DNA from: JABDEZ01 sp965276955
GTDB taxonomy: Bacteria; Bacteroidota; Bacteroidia; Chitinophagales; Chitinophagaceae
Direction of reading: 5' to 3'
Assembly (NCBI GenBank): GCA_965276955.1
Contig: CBDIBP010000047.1
Location: forward strand, 60,892 to 124,891
Length of the DNA stretch: 64,000 bases
Below, in pieces: positions 18,622-28,489 of this stretch; position 1 is the first letter of the stretch; every line of letters begins with the position of its first letter. The position numbers and the translations under genes were made by a program. The notes beneath the pieces were generated by a model. That model did not search any database and was not told the DNA's origin. It saw nothing but the letters and a program-made list of their open reading frames with translations.

Positions 18622-20340
18622 ATGTGGTTGCGGCGGTTGTTGTGTGTGTTCCTTACAGTGCTTGGGGGTATAAATGGGTTCGCACAATCATGCGATCCTC
18701 CCTTTTTGCAATATGGATACGAAGTATGGTTCACAGATAAACAAGGTAGCCCACCCCTATCTGATTCAGCTCTTTTCCTTTCTCCAAGATCTCTTGCCCG
18801 GCGTGCTGCACAAGGATTGCAGGTTGATAGTACAGACCAGCCGGTATCAACACCATATATAGATAGTGTGCTTGCTGTGACCAGCGCAAGCAATGGCAGG
18901 ATACATGTAACGAGCAAGTGGCTGAATATGTGCGTAGTGCTGGTAACAGACACCACCACAATAGCCCCGCTAAGAGCAAAGCCATTTATAAATAAGGTAA
19001 AGCTGGTAGCGGTCTATAACGGAATGGTACCCAAAATAGCTCCAAAGCTCGGTCCTTTGGCCAAAACTACAGGCACTTCTTCGTACTATGGCAATACCTG
19101 GCTGGGAACGCTAATGGTAAATGGCGATTATCTGCACGACAATGGCTACAAGGGGCAAGGAAAATTAATAGCAGTGCTGGACGCTGGTTTTATGGGTGCA
19201 GATACGCACATTGGGTTTGATAGTCTGCATGCTGCCGGCGGCTATGTGGACGTACATAATTTTACTTACAACAACGATAATGTATATGGCTACGATAGTC
19301 ATGGCTTAAGTGCTTTGTCTACTATGGCCGGCTACCTTCCTGGCCCTGTTAATAGCAGCGGACTGGTATATGTAGGTAGTGCACCATTGGCCCAATATGC
19401 CCTATACATCACAGAGGATGACCAGAGCGAGCAACCAATAGAACTGGATAACATGGTGGCGGGCACAGAGCGAGCTGATAGTGTAGGTGCCGATGTAATA
19501 TCAGTATCATTGGGGTACGATACTTTCTGTGGCTATCTCAATGATGATCTTGTTTTTGCAACAGACCTTGATGGTAAAAGTACCGTAGCTGCTCGTGGCG
19601 CCAACCTGGCCACGAAAAAGGGTATCTTATTCGTAGCATCAGCTGGTAATGAGGGTATTGGTGTGCCGGGCTTTGGTAATCATATATTGACACCGGGCGA
19701 TGCAGACAGTGCTATTACGATCGGGGCTGTAGACCTGAACCATAACAATGCATCGACCAGTGGGTATGGCCCCAACGCAGCAGGACAGATAAAGCCCGAT
19801 GTTTGTTTGCTTGGCGTGCAGGTACCCGTGTTCCATACACAGAACCTTATAGTGAACGAAGATGGCACCTCATTCTCTACTCCGCAACTGGCAGGCTGGG
19901 CAGCATGCTTATGGCAAGCATCTGGTAGCCAGACCACGCCTTACATGTTGCGCAGGGCTATAAACATGAGTGCTGACCACTACAACAACACAGGAGCACA
20001 AATAGGCTATGGTATACCCGATTTCAAGAAGGCATTCCTGTCGCTTTCGGTCAATGACACCCCGGTCTTGCCTTCCACTTCACCGATATGGGTCATTGCA
20101 GAGACCAATCCTTTCGTGGGCAATATAAGCTTGTCTGTAAAACTTCCTGGAAGGGGCGAAGTAACTTTCGTACTTACCGATATAAGTGGCAAGACGATAG
20201 TGAAAAGTACACAAGCATTATACCCAGGCTGGAATCCACGTACGACCATACCGGTACTATCTTCTTTGGCCGCAGGTATGTACATTTTGCATGCCATATC
20301 GGCTACGCAGCAGCAGGTATTGAAACTGGTGAAAGGATAA
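18622..20340 (+). CDS. T9SS-exported subtilisin-like serine protease (S8)
   Basis: 572 residues. Signal peptide (MWLRRLLCVFLTVLGGINGFAQ), an inhibitor-I9-like propeptide (~25-150), then the S8 catalytic domain with Asp in AVLDAGFMG, His in YDSHGLSALS and Ser in EDGTSFSTPQLAGW, all three present. The oxyanion Asn region SAGNEGIGVPG is also visible. The C-terminal ~85 residues are a type A T9SS sorting domain (FVGNISLSVKLPGRGEVTF, AAGMYILHA, VLKLVKG). Predicted to be a secreted or cell-surface protease for protein degradation. Its stop codon lies 1 bp from the stop of the convergent methyltransferase gene. Confidence 0.9.
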   Translation: MWLRRLLCVFLTVLGGINGFAQSCDPPFLQYGYEVWFTDKQGSPPLSDSALFLSPRSLARRAAQGLQVDSTDQPVSTPYIDSVLAVTSASNGRIHVTSKWLNMCVVLVTDTTTIAPLRAKPFINKVKLVAVYNGMVPKIAPKLGPLAKTTGTSSYYGNTWLGTLMVNGDYLHDNGYKGQGKLIAVLDAGFMGADTHIGFDSLHAAGGYVDVHNFTYNNDNVYGYDSHGLSALSTMAGYLPGPVNSSGLVYVGSAPLAQYALYITEDDQSEQPIELDNMVAGTERADSVGADVISVSLGYDTFCGYLNDDLVFATDLDGKSTVAARGANLATKKGILFVASAGNEGIGVPGFGNHILTPGDADSAITIGAVDLNHNNASTSGYGPNAAGQIKPDVCLLGVQVPVFHTQNLIVNEDGTSFSTPQLAGWAACLWQASGSQTTPYMLRRAINMSADHYNNTGAQIGYGIPDFKKAFLSLSVNDTPVLPSTSPIWVIAETNPFVGNISLSVKLPGRGEVTFVLTDISGKTIVKSTQALYPGWNPRTTIPVLSSLAAGMYILHAISATQQQVLKLVKG

Positions 20341-20341
20341 A

Positions 20342-21490
20342 TTACGAATGCTTCAGCACAGCTACGAACATACTGTCTGCATGTTCTGCTATTCCATTAA
20401 GTACTTGCATGCTTTCTAATACCAGTTTGGTGCGCTTTTGCAATTCGGCTACTACATCTTCATTCTCCTGTTGGAATATAGAGCAGGTAATGTAGATGAA
20501 TCGGCCTCCCGGCTTTAAATAAGCAGCGGCATTGGTAGCAATAGTAGTTTGCAAGACACTCAGCTCGTGCAGCTTTTCTGGTTTAAAGAAGTACAGTTGC
20601 TCCGGTGTGCGTGCCCATGTACCCGATCCCGTACAGGGCACATCGCAGATAATACCATCGAATACATTTGTGTCCAGCACGCTGCTCAGCGCGGTCGCAT
20701 CATCAGTATGTGTTACAAATGCCGTGGGGATAGTATGGCGATATAGCTTGAAACGTTCTTTAAGGTTGTGCAGTATGCTTTGCCGCCTGTCGGTTACTGT
20801 GAGTTTTACGGTCGGCTGCATATCCTTCAATAGCAGGGATTTACCACCGGCACCTGAACAGCAGTCGTACCACTGTTGGTTGGGCTTCGGCTGAAAATAC
20901 GCTCCAGTTCGTTGTGATGAGAGGTCTTGAACCACGTAACTATCGGCTGGCAGAAGTTTGTCTATCGGTGCCCCATTGGGCAGGCTAAGCGTATTGCTAT
21001 TAATGATATTAAATGGCACATCTTGTTCCTTAAGCAGTGCCAGTATTTTTTCCTTGTCCTTGCGTATGCGTATGAATAGCTTTGGCTGGTCCAGCATAGA
21101 CAGCAGCCATAGAGTGGTGTCTATGCCGGCAGATAAGGTTATAGGGTGGGGAAAGGTCTTATTGATATCAATGTGACCTTGCAATGCAACGATGCGGTCG
21201 GCAAGTTGTGAGGCTGCAGGCTGTAAGTTTTCTGGTATAAAAGGCAGGTTGTGCTTAGATGTGGCGCCGCATATATATAAGGCTATGCCCACTTTTTCTT
21301 CCATGTCAATGTTAGGAGGCAATGCTTTTCCAACACGGTACAAGCTATAGCACATATCGCTTATTACCTTCCTGTCCCTGCTGCCCAGCTTGGGGTGCTG
21401 GCGAAAATGGTTCTTAAGGAAATGTGCCAGTGGTACTTCGCCCCGGTATACTTCGGTAATAGTGTGTATGTGTTGCCAGATATAGCGCAT
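20342..21490 (-). CDS. RsmB-type RNA m5C methyltransferase
   Basis: 382 residues. An N-terminal NusB-like helical part (residues ~1-130) precedes the Rossmann methyltransferase domain with SAM loop CCSGAGGKSLLLKDM, motif IV CDVPCTGSGTWARTPEQ (catalytic Cys) and motif VI YITCSIFQQEN (second Cys). This is the Nol1/Nop2/Sun family that makes 5-methylcytidine in rRNA or tRNA; RsmB (16S C967) is the nearest guess. The ATG at 21520 is inside the preceding gene's terminator, so the start is set at 21490 (MRYIWQHIHTITEVYRGE). Confidence 0.85.
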   Translation of the reverse strand: MRYIWQHIHTITEVYRGEVPLAHFLKNHFRQHPKLGSRDRKVISDMCYSLYRVGKALPPNIDMEEKVGIALYICGATSKHNLPFIPENLQPAASQLADRIVALQGHIDINKTFPHPITLSAGIDTTLWLLSMLDQPKLFIRIRKDKEKILALLKEQDVPFNIINSNTLSLPNGAPIDKLLPADSYVVQDLSSQRTGAYFQPKPNQQWYDCCSGAGGKSLLLKDMQPTVKLTVTDRRQSILHNLKERFKLYRHTIPTAFVTHTDDATALSSVLDTNVFDGIICDVPCTGSGTWARTPEQLYFFKPEKLHELSVLQTTIATNAAAYLKPGGRFIYITCSIFQQENEDVVAELQKRTKLVLESMQVLNGIAEHADSMFVAVLKHS

Positions 21491-21503
21491 GAAAGCTGTA
21501 ATG

Positions 21504-21540
21504 AAAAATAGCCGCTCCATGTGCGGGAACGGCTATTTTT
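21504..21540 (-). terminator. Rho-independent terminator of the E2 gene
   Basis: 11-bp stem AAAAATAGCCG / CGGCTATTTTT with a 15-nt loop, starting 15 bp after the E2 stop codon on the minus strand, with the T run in the distal arm. It contains an ATG in frame with the methyltransferase. Confidence 0.8.
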
Positions 21541-21555
21541 ATCTAAAGTTCAAAA

Positions 21556-22794
21556 TTATAGTTCTAATAATGTTTTCATTGGATCTTTACCGAAGAGCAA
21601 TAGGTCCGGGCTTTCCAGCAGTTCCTTCACCCGTACCAGGAAGCTTACAGATTCGCGACCGTCTATTATACGGTGGTCGTAGCTCAGCGCCAAGTACATC
21701 ATAGGGCGTATCTCCACCTTGCCGTTAATGGCCATAGGGCGGTCCTGTATCTTATGCATACCCAGTATAGCAGATTGTGGTATATTAATGATAGGTGTGG
21801 ACATCAACGAGCCGAACACACCCCCATTTGTGATGGTAAATGTACCGCCGGTCATTTCATCGGGAGTTAACTTGCTGTCGCGCGCTTTCTTAGCCAGTTC
21901 TACTACCTTCATTTCTATCTCAGCCATGCTCAGGCTTTCTGCATTACGAATGATAGGCACTACCAACCCTTTGGGAGCAGATACAGCTATCGATATGTCG
22001 CAATATTCATGGTATATAAGCTCATCACCGCTGATGTAGGCATTCACGGCTGGCCATTCCTGCAAGGCTATGCAAACAGCCTTGGTGAAGAAGGACATTA
22101 AGCCCAGGTTAACACCATGTATCTCTTTGAAATTGTCTTTGTATTGCTTGCGGATATCCATGATTCGGGTCATATCCACCTCGTTGAACGTGGTGAGCAT
22201 AGCCGTGCTGTTCTTAGCTTCCACCAGCCTGCGCGATACCGTTTTGCGCAGGTTACTCATACGTTCGTGCCTGTCCTCGCGGCTAAATGCTGCTGCACCG
22301 CCTTTGCGGCCTGGGTTGGCTATAGCTTCCAGTACATCATTCTTCAATATCCTTCCAGCAGTGCCGCTGCCTTTTACGTCGGTAGGTTTTACCTGCTTAT
22401 CGCTCATTATGGCCTGTGCTACAGGGGTGGCTTTCACATCGCTTGCGCCCTGTTGGGCAGCTGGTGCCGGTATAGGCGCAGCCTGTGCTGCAGGTATGGC
22501 TTTTTCTGGTTTCGGTTCAGCAGCAGCTGCCTGTGGGGTAGCTACGCCTTCTGGTTTTGGCGCTGTTTCGTCTATTGTACATGCCACATCGCCTATCTGG
22601 AGTGTGGCATTTTCCTGTGCTACCTGGTGCAGTATACCAGCCTGCTCTGCATTTAGTTCAAAGGTCGCTTTCTCAGATTCCAACTCACATATCACTTCAT
22701 CGCGATTCACATATTCCCCTTCTTTCTTTAACCATTTTACCAGGGTGACCTCACTAATGGATTCACCTACTGTGGGGACTTTTATTTCTATCAT
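21556..22794 (-). CDS. odhB: 2-oxoglutarate dehydrogenase E2, dihydrolipoyl succinyltransferase
   Basis: 412 residues in the classic E2 order: lipoyl domain (1-80, lipoylated Lys in ELESEKATFE), an Ala/Pro-rich linker (~80-130), the peripheral E1/E3-binding domain (VAQAIMSDKQVKPTDVKGSG, ~125-165) and the acyltransferase domain with the catalytic DHRIIDGRES near the C-terminus. It transfers the succinyl group to CoA in the TCA cycle. No odhA neighbour is in the window, so the E1 gene lies elsewhere. Confidence 0.93.
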   Translation of the reverse strand: MIEIKVPTVGESISEVTLVKWLKKEGEYVNRDEVICELESEKATFELNAEQAGILHQVAQENATLQIGDVACTIDETAPKPEGVATPQAAAAEPKPEKAIPAAQAAPIPAPAAQQGASDVKATPVAQAIMSDKQVKPTDVKGSGTAGRILKNDVLEAIANPGRKGGAAAFSREDRHERMSNLRKTVSRRLVEAKNSTAMLTTFNEVDMTRIMDIRKQYKDNFKEIHGVNLGLMSFFTKAVCIALQEWPAVNAYISGDELIYHEYCDISIAVSAPKGLVVPIIRNAESLSMAEIEMKVVELAKKARDSKLTPDEMTGGTFTITNGGVFGSLMSTPIINIPQSAILGMHKIQDRPMAINGKVEIRPMMYLALSYDHRIIDGRESVSFLVRVKELLESPDLLLFGKDPMKTLLEL

Positions 22795-22866
22795 TGTAAA
22801 GAGTACTTTTTACCGAGGTGCAAATTAGCAAACCAGTGCTTATAAAGCAAAATTACCAAATTTATT

Positions 22867-23343
22867 CTAAGCAGGCAGGTGCTTATTGCTGAAAAAGAAA
22901 GGCAGTAAGTGCCCAGTGTTCTCTACATGTATTACCTGGCCCGATGGGCTGCACATGTATATGGCTATTGGCGACTCCTGTTCCAGCTCCACTTCCAGCA
23001 TATACTGGCGGCATATACCGCAGGGGGCTATAGGCTGGTCGTCACCGCCGTGTGGCTCATAGGTCACAGCTATGGCTATCACTTTCCGTGTTTTGTCATT
23101 CAGGTTCAGGGAAGATAATACTGCCCTTTCAGCACAAATGCCTGCAGGGTATGATGCGTTCTCCTGGTTGGCGCCTTTCATTATACTGCCGTCGCTCATC
23201 AGCAATGCTGCACCCACTTTGAATTTCGAGTAAGGGGCATATGCCAGCGCGGTGGCACCAGTTGCGGCCTCGGCCAGCTGTTGTATATCGGCTGGCAGCT
23301 GTGTTTTATCTACTTGCCTGAAAGGGAATTGGAACTGCTCCAT
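22867..23343 (-). CDS. cdd: Cytidine deaminase
   Basis: 158 residues, the tetrameric short form. Zinc-binding and catalytic motifs NASYPAGICAERAVLS (Cys-Ala-Glu) and PCGICRQYMLE are both present. It converts cytidine and deoxycytidine to uridine and deoxyuridine in pyrimidine salvage. The TGATALAYAPYSKFKVGAALL block is typical. It is 72 bp upstream of the E2 gene on the same strand. Confidence 0.93.
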   Translation of the reverse strand: MEQFQFPFRQVDKTQLPADIQQLAEAATGATALAYAPYSKFKVGAALLMSDGSIMKGANQENASYPAGICAERAVLSSLNLNDKTRKVIAIAVTYEPHGGDDQPIAPCGICRQYMLEVELEQESPIAIYMCSPSGQVIHVENTGHLLPFFFSNKHLPA

Positions 23344-23523
23344 AGTTGCTGTTTGTACTAAAGTAACAATAAGATCGCATTACTGCGCGGCTCCTGCCAT
23401 ATGTTAATACAAACGAACAATTTATTTATCTTTACACAGTAAAGGTGATGGTGTCCCACCTACTCAACCGCCCAGATGGCTGATGGCGCCTACAATTAAT
23501 GATACAAACTTAATTTGTAGGCT

Positions 23524-24885
23524 ATGAATATTGCATGCTATCGCCAGCTACTTGCTGCTCCCCGTTATTTATTCAAATGGATAGTTATCTGTTTACCGCT
23601 TTCTATTGTAGTTGGCTCGCTGGTCGCATTGTTCCTATGGTTGCTCGATATGGTCACTAATTACCGTATGCAGCATCCGTGGCTATTGTTCCTATTGCCA
23701 GTAACGGGCGTGGTCATTTATTTTTTATACCGCCTGTGGGGCAAAAATGCCGAGGGCGGCAATAACCTGATAATAGAAGAGATACACCAGCCGGGCGGTG
23801 GTATACCCGCGCGCATGGCCCCACTGGTACTTATAACGACCATCCTCACCCACCTAAATGGTGGATCTGCTGGCCGGGAAGGAACTGCGGTGCAGATGGG
23901 TGGCAGCATGGCCCACTTATTTGGCAAGTGGTTCCGCTTGCCTCCGGAAGATATGAAAGTGATGCTGATGGCGGGTATTGCAGCTGGATTTGGCGCTGTT
24001 TTTGGCACGCCTGTAGCGGGGGCAATTTTTGCGCTGGAGGTATTGGTGATAGGCAATATGCGATATGGCGCCTTATTGCCCTGCCTTATTGCCGCTACGC
24101 TTGCCGACCGGGTAACCGGGGCATGGGGTGTACATCACACGCATTATGTGGTATCTGCTGCACTGCCAGCAGGCTTGCGTCTGCAAGCAATATTGATGCT
24201 GAAAGTGATAGTGGCGGGCGCCGCTTTCGGCATGGTCGCATACTTGTTCTCCGGGATCTCTCATACTATTAAGGACGTTGGAAAGGCTTTGATTAAGCCG
24301 CAATGGATGATACCAGTTTGGGGTGGTGTCATCATCATTGTGCTCCGGTATGCTGCGGGAACTACAGATTACCTGGGGCTTGGGGTTACGGGACAGTACG
24401 GCAATAGCGTTAGTATCGTCAATGCATTTCATACGGGTGGGGCAGGGTACTACAGCTGGTTGTGGAAGCTATTATTTACAGCGGTCACGCTGGGTTTAGG
24501 CTTCAAAGGCGGGGAAGTAACCCCTTTGTTCTTTATTGGTGCCACACTGGGCAATGTTATTGCCATGCTATGCGGAGCACCTATAGATCTGTTTGCAGCT
24601 ATAGGTTTTGTAGCGGTATTTGCCGGGGCTACCAACACGCCCATTGCTTGTACTATTATGGGGGCAGAGCTATTTGGCAATAATTATATACTCTACTTTG
24701 CGGTAGCCTGTTTTATAGCGTATTACTTTAGCGGCCATACAGGTATCTATCATACACAGCGAATAGCAACATCAAAGAATAGAAGTAGTATACTGCCAGG
24801 AGAGACACTGCACAGCCTGCGAGAAAAGCGACTGGCTCGCAACCGTCAACTATGGCAAAAGATACTTAGCAAGTGGCGCACATGA
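23524..24885 (+). CDS. ClC-family chloride channel/transporter
   Basis: 453 residues with about ten hydrophobic helices in the inner membrane. ClC selectivity-filter motifs are recognisable: GGGIP (normally GSGIP), GREGT (normally GREGP, with the gating Glu kept) and GGEVTPLFFIGATLG near the C-terminal half. The Ser-to-Gly and Pro-to-Thr changes sit at the ion pathway and could change selectivity, which is inference. No CBS domains are attached. A -7-like TATCTTTA at 23427 is possible. Function may be anion transport or proton-coupled halide export. Confidence 0.88.
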   Translation: MNIACYRQLLAAPRYLFKWIVICLPLSIVVGSLVALFLWLLDMVTNYRMQHPWLLFLLPVTGVVIYFLYRLWGKNAEGGNNLIIEEIHQPGGGIPARMAPLVLITTILTHLNGGSAGREGTAVQMGGSMAHLFGKWFRLPPEDMKVMLMAGIAAGFGAVFGTPVAGAIFALEVLVIGNMRYGALLPCLIAATLADRVTGAWGVHHTHYVVSAALPAGLRLQAILMLKVIVAGAAFGMVAYLFSGISHTIKDVGKALIKPQWMIPVWGGVIIIVLRYAAGTTDYLGLGVTGQYGNSVSIVNAFHTGGAGYYSWLWKLLFTAVTLGLGFKGGEVTPLFFIGATLGNVIAMLCGAPIDLFAAIGFVAVFAGATNTPIACTIMGAELFGNNYILYFAVACFIAYYFSGHTGIYHTQRIATSKNRSSILPGETLHSLREKRLARNRQLWQKILSKWRT

Positions 24886-24931
24886 TAGGTAGTGCTTATC
24901 TATAACAATGGCATTTATCCCCGGTAAAACT

Positions 24932-24939
24932 TACTTTTG
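24932..24939 (+). promoter_or_regulatory. Candidate -7 box for the M1 peptidase gene
   Basis: TACTTTTG matches TAnnTTTG and ends 19 bp before the ATG at 24959, implying a very short leader. No clear -33 element was found. Confidence 0.4.
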
Positions 24940-24958
24940 ACCTCTTAAATTATTGAGA

Positions 24959-27900
24959 ATGCACATGAGAATGCACCTTGTACTTTTGTTATCATTATTA
25001 GGGTCGTATGCCAGCGCACAGCTGCACGATAATGAATACCGCAATAGCAGCAACCCGCTGTACTGGCAAAACCGTAACCCGGATAAAGACTACTGGCAGC
25101 AGGATGTGCACTATAAAATTGATGCATCGATATCAGAACAGACCAATGCTATAAACGCAAAAGAAGAGCTGGAATACTGGAACAACAGTCCTGATACGCT
25201 TACCTATGTATATTTCCATCTGTATCAAAATGCATTTGTAAAAGGTTCCTACCTGCATGCGCTTGAAAAAACAAATAAGATAAAAGCCAGGCTGGGTAAA
25301 AAAGAAACGGAGGGCCTGGGGATAGTTGTAAAAGACCTGTTGGTAGACGGACAACAGGTAAGAACAGAACTGGACAATACCATAATGAAAGTGTATCTGC
25401 CACACCCACTGTATCCCCATAGCAAGGTGACTTTTGCAATGGTTTTTGACACCTACTACGATAATGGTACTACCCGCAGGCGCATGCAGATGTATGATGC
25501 CTGGGGCTTCATGCACTACAATGGTACACAGTGGTTCCCTAAGATAAGTGTGTATGATCGCAAACTGGGCTGGGATACTTACCAACACCTGAACAAAGAG
25601 TTTTATGGCGATTTTGGGTTGTATGACGTGACGCTGAACTTTGCATCCAACTACATAGTAGAGGCCACAGGTATGCTGCAAAACAGTACAGAGGCACTAC
25701 CTGATACTCTTTTGAAGAAGTTGGACATTGCCAACTTCGCACGCAAGAAATGGAACGAGGCGCCATCGACCATTATACCCTACGTAAAGGGAGAACGCAA
25801 AACATGGCACTATGTGGCCAATAATGTACATGACTTTGCCTTCACTGCCGACCCCTCTTACCGCATAGCCATCCGCTACTGGAAGGGTATACAGTGTGAG
25901 GCCATAGTGCAGGAGCCGCACGCGCTGGGCTGGCAAAATGGTGCTGACTATGTGGCCAAGGTGATACAGACCTTTTCTGAAAATATAGGCATGTACCAAT
26001 ACCCTAAAATGGTAGCTGCCGATGCGCAGGATGGTATGGAATACCCCATGCTGACCCTTGATGGCGGCTTTGACCCCTCTTACAGAGGATTGCTGGTGCA
26101 CGAGATAGGGCATAACTGGTTCTACGGTATGGTAGGCAGTAATGAGACCTACAGGGCTGCAATGGATGAAGGCTTTACCCAGTTCCTTACTGCTTATGGG
26201 CTTAATAAACTGGAGGGCGAGAACATGCCGGAAGGACGAATAAGATCCAAATACCGCAGGCATTTTGCTGAGCCTACCAATGTGCGCGATCGCAATGTGC
26301 TGCTCCCATACACTATGGACGCGCTGAACCAGAACGAGGTACCGCTGAATACACATTCAGACGATTTTAATAATGGGCTTAATCATGGTGGCGGATACCG
26401 GCTGGTGTATTACAAAACAGCTTCTATGCTTTACGGTCTGCAGTATACACTTGGCGACTCATTGTTCCTTGGGGCTATGCAGCAGTATTTTGATCAGTGG
26501 CGGTTTGCGCATCCTTATTTCGAGGATTTTAAAAGGTCAGTGATAAGTTATACCCATGCAGACCTCAACTGGTTCTTTGACGAGTGGTTCGAGACAACGA
26601 AGACCATCGACTATGGCATCACCGGCATCCGGAAGATACCGGGCGTAGATAGTTTTGCGGTGCATTTGCGCAGAACAGGGGCTATGCAAATGCCCATAGA
26701 TCTTACAGTGACCGCGAAGAATGGTGCCAGATACAACTACTATATCCCCAACACATGGGATAAGAAAAACACTACAGCAGCCACACTGCCCAAGTGGTAT
26801 GGCTGGGGTACACTTAACGACAGGTACTCCGCCCACGTAGCCATACCGTCAGGTATAAAGGAAGTGCAGATAGATACTACCTATCGCCTTGCAGACCGGG
26901 ATCTTGTAGACAACAACAAGGGGCGTGGGTTGTTTTGCTTCCCAGCCATTCATGCTAAACTGGATGGAGGAACTGCTAATGCTACCGACCGCAGAAATTA
27001 CAGGCTTTACATACGGCCCGATGTATGGTACAACCAGATAGATGGTATAAAAGCAGGTGTGCACATAGAAGGGGACTATCTTAACCTATTGAATAAGGTA
27101 GATGCTACTGTGTGGTGGAATACCCATTTGCTACAGGCCAACAGATATGCCGGTGATGAGGGTGCCTACTACAGTAAGTATGCTCCTGTTAACTATACCT
27201 TCAACTATACCACACCGATAACACGCAGTATGCCCCGTTTGCAACTGGAAGTTCACAGCCGTTTCCTGGATGGGCTTTGGTACCACAGGGCAGGGCTCAA
27301 CTGGCTGATGAACGACAACAATACTCTGCAGGTTTATGGACAAACCATGTGGCGTCCGGATAGTAATGCGCTCGGCTACCTTGCAGACCGTAATGAGTGG
27401 AGCAGCTTTGCGGGCCATGCTAATTCATCGCTGAATGTGGCGTGGACGCACCGCTACAATTATGTGCACGGCACAGGGTGGTACAAGCTGAGCGCCCGAA
27501 CCCCGGTGCTCACTGGCAACAGTACTACATCATTTAACTACAGCTATGCCCAGCTGGAAGTTATTAACAATAACCAGGTTGCCAAGCTGGACATCAAGAC
27601 CCGATTGTTTGGACGATATGGTACAGGCACTAATATACCTTACGAGAGCGCATTGTTCCTGGCAGGGGCTAACCCTGAAGAGCTAATGGAAGACAAGTAT
27701 ACCCGTACCGGTAGTTTTATACCTACAGAATGGCAAGGAGTATCGCAGTATGATGTTAATCACTTTCAGGAAGGTGGTGGGCTGAACCTGCGGGGCTATG
27801 CGGGGTACTTTATAGCAGATGAACGTGGAGGCAATGTGCTGATAGGCTACAAAGGCCGCAGCGGAGCTTCTGCCAGTGTGGAGGTAGATATTGAGAACTA

Positions 27901-28216
27901 CCTGCCATTTCACCCGCGGCTGACGCGCAACTGGCTACACGTAAATGTGTATGGCTTTGCCGATGCCGGCCTTATAGAGCTAAGCCAGTATACACTACCC
28001 AACTACTACAATACTACGCCTACAACGATGTGGAGCGACGTTCGTGTGGATGCGGGTGCAGGTGTGGCTTTCACCATAAAGAAATGGGGCATGTTCGACA
28101 AGGCAAAGCCACTTACCCTTCGTTTCGACATGCCATTCTTCCTGAACAGGGCACCATATGGTAACCCGGAATATGCCACATTCAGGTACGTTGTTGGGGT
28201 GAACAGGAGTTTTTAG
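24959..28216 (+). CDS. M1 family metallopeptidase with C-terminal beta-rich extension
   Basis: 1085 residues. Signal peptide MHMRMHLVLLLSLLGSYASAQ; three ATGs within six codons (24959, 24965, 24971) make the exact start uncertain. The N-terminal M1 beta domain and the catalytic domain hold GMEYP (exopeptidase-like) and the zinc signature HEIGHNWFYG with the third ligand Glu 19 residues on in AAMDEGFTQF. After ~650 residues comes a long region that looks like a beta-barrel domain (IRPDVWYNQIDGIKAGVHIEGDY ending RYVVGVNRSF), suggesting outer-membrane attachment. It probably digests extracellular peptides. Confidence 0.88.
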   Translation: MHMRMHLVLLLSLLGSYASAQLHDNEYRNSSNPLYWQNRNPDKDYWQQDVHYKIDASISEQTNAINAKEELEYWNNSPDTLTYVYFHLYQNAFVKGSYLHALEKTNKIKARLGKKETEGLGIVVKDLLVDGQQVRTELDNTIMKVYLPHPLYPHSKVTFAMVFDTYYDNGTTRRRMQMYDAWGFMHYNGTQWFPKISVYDRKLGWDTYQHLNKEFYGDFGLYDVTLNFASNYIVEATGMLQNSTEALPDTLLKKLDIANFARKKWNEAPSTIIPYVKGERKTWHYVANNVHDFAFTADPSYRIAIRYWKGIQCEAIVQEPHALGWQNGADYVAKVIQTFSENIGMYQYPKMVAADAQDGMEYPMLTLDGGFDPSYRGLLVHEIGHNWFYGMVGSNETYRAAMDEGFTQFLTAYGLNKLEGENMPEGRIRSKYRRHFAEPTNVRDRNVLLPYTMDALNQNEVPLNTHSDDFNNGLNHGGGYRLVYYKTASMLYGLQYTLGDSLFLGAMQQYFDQWRFAHPYFEDFKRSVISYTHADLNWFFDEWFETTKTIDYGITGIRKIPGVDSFAVHLRRTGAMQMPIDLTVTAKNGARYNYYIPNTWDKKNTTAATLPKWYGWGTLNDRYSAHVAIPSGIKEVQIDTTYRLADRDLVDNNKGRGLFCFPAIHAKLDGGTANATDRRNYRLYIRPDVWYNQIDGIKAGVHIEGDYLNLLNKVDATVWWNTHLLQANRYAGDEGAYYSKYAPVNYTFNYTTPITRSMPRLQLEVHSRFLDGLWYHRAGLNWLMNDNNTLQVYGQTMWRPDSNALGYLADRNEWSSFAGHANSSLNVAWTHRYNYVHGTGWYKLSARTPVLTGNSTTSFNYSYAQLEVINNNQVAKLDIKTRLFGRYGTGTNIPYESALFLAGANPEELMEDKYTRTGSFIPTEWQGVSQYDVNHFQEGGGLNLRGYAGYFIADERGGNVLIGYKGRSGASASVEVDIENYLPFHPRLTRNWLHVNVYGFADAGLIELSQYTLPNYYNTTPTTMWSDVRVDAGAGVAFTIKKWGMFDKAKPLTLRFDMPFFLNRAPYGNPEYATFRYVVGVNRSF

Positions 28217-28243
28217 GGTCGTACGTCTATTGTAAATTTCCGC

Positions 28244-28265
28244 AAATTTCCGGTAGCGGAAATTT
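28244..28265. repeat. Stem-loop of AAATTTCCG arms
   Basis: Perfect 9-bp arms AAATTTCCG (28244-28252) and CGGAAATTT (28257-28265) with a GTAG tetraloop, and a further AAATTTCCG at 28234-28242 in direct orientation. This lies 27 bp after the M1 peptidase stop. It lacks a T run, so termination is uncertain. Confidence 0.65.
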
Positions 28266-28307
28266 GGTGCGCTGGCTGAAATGCAGTGCTGTGGCTGATA
28301 TTGGGGC

Positions 28308-28332
28308 AAATTTCCGGATCGACCGGTAAAAA
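28308..28332 (-). repeat. Interspersed motif, copy 2
   Basis: AAATTTCCGG, four bases, then ACCGGTAAAAA. This is the reverse complement of the motif at 14695-14719 apart from one spacer base. Confidence 0.6.
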
Positions 28333-28489
28333 TGAACTGGTTATTTTGTGTGTAGAGGTGTGCATGGTCTGGTCGGTTTACAGGTTAATTTATCAGGCCG
28401 CAAGATAATAGTGGTGGTGGCTCATTTACAAAAGAAGATATGCACAGTTTCACGGGCGTGGAACATTAGTATAGTTTGAACCATGCCTA

